DNA of 10,760 nucleotides from Flammeovirgaceae bacterium UBA5008. GTDB taxonomy: Bacteria > Bacteroidota > Bacteroidia > Cytophagales > Cyclobacteriaceae. The notes beneath the pieces are model-generated. The model was given only the letters and a program-made list of their open reading frames with translations. It was not told where the DNA came from and searched no databases. Numbering within the stretch: the first letter of the stretch is position 1; every line of letters begins with the position of its first letter. The stretch spans positions 141,418 through 152,177 of the forward strand of contig DGYK01000064.1 in NCBI GenBank assembly GCA_002398365.1, written 5' to 3'. Shown here one piece after another: positions 6,575 to 10,760 of the stretch. The position numbers were made by a program, and so were the translations under genes.

Positions 6575-7828
6575 CTAAATTTTGAAAGCCTTTTTAATAG
6601 GCTCCACATAATCCAGTTTCTCCCAAGGGAACAATTCAACCTTCACTCTCTTCTCTGTTTTTTTACCCTTGTTGAAAACCTTCTCTACAACTTTCGACTC
6701 GCGACCCATGTGGCCATAAGCGGCTGTTTCAGAATAGATCGGTGTACGTAGTTTGAATCGTTCTTCAATGAAATATGGGCGCATGTCAAACACCTTTTCA
6801 ATTTTGCGGGCAATTTCGCCATCGCTTAAATTTACTTTGGCCGATCCGTACGTGTTTACATACAACCCTACAGGTTTTGCCACACCAATCGCGTAAGCTA
6901 CCTGCACCAATACTTCATCACAAACTCCGGCTGCCACCAGATTTTTCGCAATGTGACGTGTTGCATAAGCGGCTGAGCGGTCTACTTTGCTAGGATCCTT
7001 TCCGGAAAATGCACCACCACCGTGTGCTCCTTTGCCTCCGTAAGTATCTACAATAATTTTTCTTCCGGTCAATCCGGTGTCGCCATGCGGGCCACCGATC
7101 ACAAACTTACCGGTAGGGTTTACAAAATATTTAATCTCCGTGTTGAAGAGGTTTTGCACACGCTTCGGCAATTTCTTCATGATGCGTGGCACCAGAATGT
7201 TCACCACATCATCTTTAATTTTCTTGAGCATGACTGCATCTTTATCGAAATCATCATGCTGAGTGGAAATAACAATTGCATCAATGCGCTGCGGCTTGTT
7301 GTCATCGCTGTATTCAATCGTTACTTGCGATTTCGCATCCGGACGAAGGTAGGTCATTACTTTTCCTTCTTTACGGATCACGGACAATTCGCGTAAAAGT
7401 AAATGAGCCAATTCCAATGGAAGCGGCATGAAGTTGTCTGTTTCATTGGTAGCATAACCAAACATCATTCCCTGGTCGCCTGCGCCCTGATCTTCCTTTT
7501 TCTTACGCTCTACACCTTGATTGATATCTGAAGACTGTTCATGGATAGCTGAAAAAATACCACAGCTATTCGCTTCAAACATGTACTCGCTTTTGGTGTA
7601 TCCAATCTTACGAATCACCTCGCGGGTAATTTCCTGCACATCTAAGTAAGCTTCTGATTTTACTTCACCTGCCAAAACAACTTGTCCGGTGGTCACCAAT
7701 GTTTCACAGGCTACTTTTGAATTGGCATCATACGCCAAAAAGTAGTCGATAAGAGCATCAGAAATTTGGTCAGCAACCTTATCAGGGTGGCCTTCGGAAA
7801 CAGATTCGGAGGTGAATAAATACGCCAT
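6575..7828 (-). CDS. metK: S-adenosylmethionine synthetase (methionine adenosyltransferase)
   Basis: Makes S-adenosylmethionine from methionine and ATP, releasing phosphate and pyrophosphate; cytoplasmic tetramer, essential in most bacteria. The 417 residues include SEGHPDK at 11-17 (ATP phosphate site), the signature GAGDQGMMFGYA at 115-126, the glycine-rich loop GGGAFSGKDPSKVDRS at 270-285, and the C-terminal domain with RTPIYSETAAYGHMGRE at 361-377. It is about 33 residues longer than E. coli MetK (384), mainly through a charged stretch near 190-225 and a lysine-rich segment near 384-397 (EKVFNKGKKTEKRVK); longer MetK forms of this kind are usual in Bacteroidota. The ATG start gives the standard MAYLFTSESVSEGHPDK. 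A perfect TAnnTTTG box lies 25 bases upstream. The 93-bp upstream gap is too short for, and shows no sign of, a SAM riboswitch. Its neighbour upstream on the same strand is a probable SAM-dependent methylase. Confidence 0.97.
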   Translation of the reverse strand: MAYLFTSESVSEGHPDKVADQISDALIDYFLAYDANSKVACETLVTTGQVVLAGEVKSEAYLDVQEITREVIRKIGYTKSEYMFEANSCGIFSAIHEQSSDINQGVERKKKEDQGAGDQGMMFGYATNETDNFMPLPLELAHLLLRELSVIRKEGKVMTYLRPDAKSQVTIEYSDDNKPQRIDAIVISTQHDDFDKDAVMLKKIKDDVVNILVPRIMKKLPKRVQNLFNTEIKYFVNPTGKFVIGGPHGDTGLTGRKIIVDTYGGKGAHGGGAFSGKDPSKVDRSAAYATRHIAKNLVAAGVCDEVLVQVAYAIGVAKPVGLYVNTYGSAKVNLSDGEIARKIEKVFDMRPYFIEERFKLRTPIYSETAAYGHMGRESKVVEKVFNKGKKTEKRVKVELFPWEKLDYVEPIKKAFKI

Positions 7829-7852
7829 GTTGATTTTTTAAGTTATGAGCCG

Positions 7853-7860
7853 CAAAAATA
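7853..7860 (-). promoter_or_regulatory. -7 promoter box of metK
   Basis: On the minus strand TATTTTTG is an exact match to the Bacteroidota -7 consensus TAnnTTTG. It ends 24 bases before the metK ATG, giving a predicted leader of roughly 18 bases. No good -33 TTG is seen. It supports transcription of metK on its own in addition to any read-through from the methylase gene. Confidence 0.5.
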
Positions 7861-7892
7861 GGGAATAATTTGATTTGCTAAGGTGTTGTTTT

Positions 7893-7911
7893 AGGCCGAT
7901 TCGATAGGCCT
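7893..7911. repeat. Small stem-loop between the RsmI-like gene and metK
   Basis: AGGCC (7893-7897) pairs with GGCCT (7907-7911) around a nine-base loop, ten bases beyond the stop of the RsmI-like gene. Reading in the direction of that gene, an A-rich sequence and not a T-run follows, so it is not a convincing terminator. It may protect the upstream transcript's 3' end or be incidental. Confidence 0.3.
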
Positions 7912-7921
7912 TTAATTATCA

Positions 7922-8629
7922 CTAATGGGTTTGCCCAAATAGAAACAGTGAAGGCACCTTAGGCAGCGTGGGCTTAGCATCGCGCCAGTTTCTCACACTT
8001 TTGGTACGAATGTTTTCGGTGGTGCCGGTGATGTCGAAAGCAATCGTGAGAAATGTAGAGGGGCTGAGCGCATTAAGTAAATGATCAAACACCTGATTGT
8101 TGCGATACGGTGTTTCGATAAATAATTGAGTTTGATTTTTACGAATAGATTCTTTCTCTAACTCTTTAATCGTTTTAATGGCTTCTTTGGCATCTACCGG
8201 CAAGTAACCATTGAAGGCAAAACGCTGGCCATTCAGACCCGAAGCCATCAGTGCCAATAAAATTGAAGAGGGCCCCACCAGCGGCACCACTTGAATGTGT
8301 CGCTCGTGGGCATATTTAACCGCCATCGAACCCGGATCTGCTATGCCTGGGCATCCAGACTCAGAAATGACACCCATGTAATTCCCAGCCATCAACGGGC
8401 TCATCAACTCATCGAGTTGTTCGGGTTTCGTGTCTTTATTCAAGATTCCAAAGTGCAAACCCTCAATCGAATCATAAATTTTTAAACTACTCAAAAACCG
8501 TCTGGCCGTTCGAGCGTCTTCCACCAAAAAGTGACTGGTAGCCTTCAACGCTTTAATCACGTGCGGAGGAATCACATCAAACTGCGTTCCCTCAGCAATG
8601 GTGTTGGGCACCAGATAAAGTTTGGGAAT
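7922..8629 (-). CDS. RsmI-like SAM-dependent methyltransferase (tetrapyrrole-methylase fold)
   Basis: A 235-residue member of the family containing RsmI, which 2'-O-methylates C1402 of 16S rRNA. Motifs (numbered from ATT 8629): MPKLYLVPNT strand 1, EDARTARRFL at 37-46 (RsmI: EDTR), SESGCPGIADPG at 89-100 (RsmI: SDAGTPxxSDPG), VPLVGPSSILLALMASGL at 115-132, FAFNGYLP at 137-144 and ETPYRNN at 172-178. It is shorter than classical RsmI and has Cys-Pro-Gly-Ile in the SAM loop. It matches a Bacteroidota paralogue whose substrate I cannot name, so no gene symbol is given. Start: the first standard codon is GTG 8611, but that would cut off most of the first beta strand (KLYLV), which this family keeps. 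In-frame ATT at 8629, 16 bases after the upstream hydrolase stop, restores the expected N-terminus. A stop at 8654-8656 limits any further extension. It probably forms an operon with the hydrolase. Confidence 0.87.
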   Translation of the reverse strand: MPKLYLVPNTIAEGTQFDVIPPHVIKALKATSHFLVEDARTARRFLSSLKIYDSIEGLHFGILNKDTKPEQLDELMSPLMAGNYMGVISESGCPGIADPGSMAVKYAHERHIQVVPLVGPSSILLALMASGLNGQRFAFNGYLPVDAKEAIKTIKELEKESIRKNQTQLFIETPYRNNQVFDHLLNALSPSTFLTIAFDITGTTENIRTKSVRNWRDAKPTLPKVPSLFLFGQTH

Positions 8630-8645
8630 ATGGAAGGGTACGGTA

Positions 8646-9407
8646 CTAATGGTTTAAAAAGTTTAAAACGGTTGAAACGAATTCCTGTGGTTTTTCTGCC
8701 TGTACCCAATGGCCCGTATCGAGTGATTCGATTTTAGCGTTGGGAAACAGTTGCAAGATCAAGGCATCATCGCCCTCCTTAAAATAGGATGAACGTGCCC
8801 CTTTTATAAATAGTGTGGATTTCGTAAAAGTTCCGGGATATTGAATGCCCTCCCCTATTTCCTCGATATGCGTATCGATGGCGGACAGGTTGATTTTCCA
8901 ATTGAATTTTCCATCGTTATCCCTCGTCAGATTTTTCAGAAGGAATTGACGAACATCCGGCTCGGGGACATAATTCGCTAATAGCGCATCTGCCTCGTTG
9001 CGCGAACCCAGTTGCGGCAATGAAATCGAATTAAGTCCTTCTAAAATCTGATCGTGATGCACCGGATAAGCTTTAGGAGCTATATCTACAACAATTAATT
9101 CACCAACAAGTTCTGGTCGCTTAATGGCCAGATTCATGGCGGTTTTTCCACCCATCGAGTGACCAATAATAATCGGATCTACAATTCCCTGATCAGCGAT
9201 AAATTGCTCCATATCTTCCGTCAGCAAACGATAGTTGAAATCATCACTTTGTGGCGATTGCCCATGGTTGCGTTGATCAATGGTATAAACGGCAAACTGC
9301 TCTGCAAATACTTTTGATAACGAAAACCAGTTATCGGATGAACCAAACAAACCGTGAAGTATAATCAAAGGCCTGCCTGCACCTGCTTTGCGGAAAAATA
9401 AATTCAT
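8646..9407 (-). CDS. Alpha/beta-fold hydrolase, YbfF-type esterase
   Basis: A 253-residue cytoplasmic alpha/beta hydrolase, probably an esterase or thioesterase on acyl substrates. It resembles E. coli YbfF in length and in many motifs: ILHGLFGSSDNW near 16-27 (oxyanion hole), DQRNHGQSP near 44-52, the nucleophile elbow GHSMGGK with Ser84, VVDIAPKAY near 106-114, and GHWVQAEKP with the catalytic His233. The acid is less obvious: the segment after strand six (LFIKGARSSYF) has no aspartate, and Asp108 in VVDIAP is a candidate. The frame is open to 9476, which would add 23 residues including a Cys-rich MPTACLSCC; ATG 9407 matches the normal family N-terminus (MNLFFRKAG) and is preferred. The gene is divergent from lysA and 16 bases upstream of the RsmI-like start. 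The physiological substrate is unknown. Confidence 0.9.
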   Translation of the reverse strand: MNLFFRKAGAGRPLIILHGLFGSSDNWFSLSKVFAEQFAVYTIDQRNHGQSPQSDDFNYRLLTEDMEQFIADQGIVDPIIIGHSMGGKTAMNLAIKRPELVGELIVVDIAPKAYPVHHDQILEGLNSISLPQLGSRNEADALLANYVPEPDVRQFLLKNLTRDNDGKFNWKINLSAIDTHIEEIGEGIQYPGTFTKSTLFIKGARSSYFKEGDDALILQLFPNAKIESLDTGHWVQAEKPQEFVSTVLNFLNH

Positions 9408-9509
9408 GCAGCAAGATAGGCAGGCGGTAGGCATTGGACAAGAAATTGTGATGAGTGCCAGATCTACATCGGGCAAAATATCATTTCAAATTAATGGTCA
9501 TTTCATAAC

Positions 9510-9517
9510 TATATTTG
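9510..9517 (+). promoter_or_regulatory. -7 promoter box of lysA
   Basis: TATATTTG matches the Bacteroidota TAnnTTTG consensus exactly and lies 16 bases before the lysA ATG, in the 126-bp gap between lysA and the divergent hydrolase gene. This predicts a leader of only about ten bases. A -33 TTG is not obvious. No lysine riboswitch-like structure fits such a short leader. Confidence 0.5.
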
Positions 9518-9533
9518 GGCTTTTATTTTCAAA

Positions 9534-10760
9534 ATGGAATTAGTCAACAACCAATACCAGATTCAAGGCTTAGATGTGGCAGAGATCTGTAAGGAATTTG
9601 GAACTCCTCTTTATGTGTACGATGGCCACAAAATCATCAGCCAACTCCAGAGTTTAAAAAACGCATTCTCTGAAAATCAGGTAAAAGTAAAGTATGCTGC
9701 CAAAGCACTTACCAATGTTTCCATTCTCAAACTTCTAAAAAAACACGGAGCCGGTGTGGATGTGGTTTCTTTACAAGAGGCACACATTGCCTTAGGCGCG
9801 GGATTTGTGGCTTCCGAAATTATGTTCACTCCCAATTGTGTGGACTTTGAAGAAATTGTAGCCGGTGTTGATTTAGGGCTAAACATCAATTTGGACAACT
9901 TATCTGCCCTAGAGAAATTTGGCAAGAAGTATGGCAGCTCTTATCCCTGCTGCATCCGGTTAAATCCGCACATTTTAGCGGGTGGTAACTATAAAATTTC
10001 TACCGGGCATGGCAATTCAAAGTTTGGCATCTCCGTTTATCAAATTCCGCAAATCATGCAGTTGGTGGAACAGTACAAAATCACTATCAACGGGTTACAT
10101 ATTCACACCGGTTCAGAGATTACCGAAACTGATGTGTTTCTCAAAATGGCGGAGATTCTTTTTGGCGTTGCCCGCGATTTCCCATCTCTCAAATTCATTG
10201 ACTTTGGCAGTGGATTTAAAGTGGCTTACAAAGAAGGCGATCTCGTTACCAATGTTTATGATTTGGGATTGAAAGTAGGGAAAGCATTCAAAGAGTTTTA
10301 CCACAGCTACGGCAAGCAACTGGAGTTATGGATCGAGCCCGGAAAATACCTGGTGAGCGAAGCCGGCTATCTGTTTGTCAACGCCAATGTGGTGAAAGCA
10401 ACTCCTTCTGTCACGTTTGTGGGCGTCAACTCCGGATTGAATCACTTGATTCGCCCGATGATGTACGATGCGTACCATCACATCATCAATACATCCAATC
10501 CTACAGGGGATCAAAAAATTTATACCGTTGTGGGCAACATTTGCGAAACGGATACATTGGGTGCTGATCGCAAACTGAACGAAGTGCGCGAAGGTGATCT
10601 ACTCGTTTTGAAAAATGCAGGTGCCTATGGCTACTCCATGGCTTCTAACTACAATTCACGTTTGCGTCCGGCTGAAGTTTTGATTTTCAATGGCAAAGCC
10701 CAACTGATCCGCAAGCGCGATACACTCGATGATATTTTGAGAAACCAAGTAGTGTTGGAT
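9534..10760 (+). CDS. lysA: Diaminopimelate decarboxylase (3' end outside window)
   Basis: PLP enzyme that decarboxylates meso-diaminopimelate to L-lysine, the last step of lysine synthesis; it also draws down a peptidoglycan precursor. From ATG 9534 the frame is open for 409 codons to the window edge without a stop, so only the last few residues are probably missing. Motifs in order: KYAAKALTN at 53-61 with Lys57 as the PLP lysine, GAGVDVVSLQE at 72-82, GLHIHTGSEI at 187-196 (His191), FIDFGSGFKV at 221-230 (phosphate-binding glycine loop, GSG for the usual GGG), WIEPGKYLVSEAG at 266-278 (EPGK where most LysA have EPGR), NHLIRPMMYDAYH at 303-315, GNICETDTLG at 334-343 with active-site Cys337 and Glu338, and AGAYGYSMASNYNSRLRPAEVL at 362-383, which closes the barrel-C-terminal interface. 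These variants look like the Bacteroidota type of the enzyme. The fused-aspartokinase form is excluded because the protein starts directly with the decarboxylase domain. Confidence 0.96.
   Translation, partial: MELVNNQYQIQGLDVAEICKEFGTPLYVYDGHKIISQLQSLKNAFSENQVKVKYAAKALTNVSILKLLKKHGAGVDVVSLQEAHIALGAGFVASEIMFTPNCVDFEEIVAGVDLGLNINLDNLSALEKFGKKYGSSYPCCIRLNPHILAGGNYKISTGHGNSKFGISVYQIPQIMQLVEQYKITINGLHIHTGSEITETDVFLKMAEILFGVARDFPSLKFIDFGSGFKVAYKEGDLVTNVYDLGLKVGKAFKEFYHSYGKQLELWIEPGKYLVSEAGYLFVNANVVKATPSVTFVGVNSGLNHLIRPMMYDAYHHIINTSNPTGDQKIYTVVGNICETDTLGADRKLNEVREGDLLVLKNAGAYGYSMASNYNSRLRPAEVLIFNGKAQLIRKRDTLDDILRNQVVLD

Noticed and set aside
7022..7396. 124-codon plus-strand open frame inside metK
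   Set aside because: It is antisense to strongly conserved metK sequence and has no recognisable protein character; other opposite-strand frames within metK (such as 6775-6993) fail for the same reason.
7893..7911. Stem-loop as terminator of the RsmI-like gene
   Set aside because: The stem is only five pairs and is followed on the relevant strand by A-rich sequence, not by a T-run.
7829..7921. SAM riboswitch ahead of metK
   Set aside because: The gap is 93 bases with only one five-pair stem-loop, and the likely promoter is 25 bases from the ATG, leaving no room for a riboswitch.
8651..8677. Three degenerate 9-bp tandem units (ggtttaaaa, agtttaaaa, cggttgaaa)
   Set aside because: They are the codons of the hydrolase C-terminus (VLNFLN), where the repeat reflects Leu/Asn/Phe usage; no sign of a functional repeat array.
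9408..9476. Upstream extension of the alpha/beta hydrolase (23 residues, Cys-rich, possible lipoprotein signal)
   Set aside because: The ATG at 9407 begins at the normal family N-terminus, and the extension lies in the divergent promoter region and lacks a proper lipobox with charged n-region.
9982..10567. Several open frames on both strands inside lysA
   Set aside because: All overlap the continuous lysA frame, which is open to the window edge and carries every family motif.

Overview
The window looks like chromosomal DNA from a Bacteroidota bacterium, probably of the Cytophagales or a related order. This rests on moderate GC content, the absence of convincing Shine-Dalgarno sequences before most genes, several TAnnTTTG-like -7 promoter boxes close to start codons, and Bacteroidota-style versions of MetK, LysA (EPGK, GSG), a SPOR-domain protein and a short RsmI-like methylase. 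The lineage is inferred from sequence character, not from any search.

Layout. (1) Positions 1-3500, plus strand: the 3' tail of an unidentified gene (1-48), an exported SPOR-domain protein (62-607), an M20D metallo-amidohydrolase (632-1819) and a Na+/phosphate-type symporter with an unusual C-terminal domain (1875-3500). (2) Positions 3574-6510: pyrH (UMP kinase) and frr (ribosome recycling factor), two plus-strand housekeeping genes that are often adjacent in bacteria. Here they are separated by a minus-strand pair, an exported cupin protein (5165-5722) followed by an AraC-family regulator (4275-5129). A bidirectional terminator at 6531-6558 closes frr and metK. (3) Positions 6575-9407, minus strand: an alpha/beta hydrolase of the YbfF type, then an RsmI-like methyltransferase, then metK (S-adenosylmethionine synthetase). 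(4) Positions 9534-10760, plus strand: lysA (diaminopimelate decarboxylase), which is open to the window edge and transcribed divergently from the hydrolase.

Functionally this is mostly core metabolism and translation: UMP phosphorylation, ribosome recycling, SAM synthesis beside a probable SAM-using rRNA-type methylase, and the last step of lysine synthesis. The accessory part is the cupin-AraC pair with its 209-bp upstream region, which holds a perfect 12-bp palindrome and a 42-codon open tail that may be a gene remnant. No gene-free stretch exceeds 300 bases.

I found no CRISPR array, insertion sequence, tRNA, rRNA, toxin-antitoxin pair or phage-defence locus, and no convincing evidence of a new biological system. 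The points most worth a second look are the non-standard (ATT) start implied for the RsmI-like gene, the substituted second signature motif and added domain of the phosphate-type transporter, and the split pyrH-frr pair with its intergenic structure.
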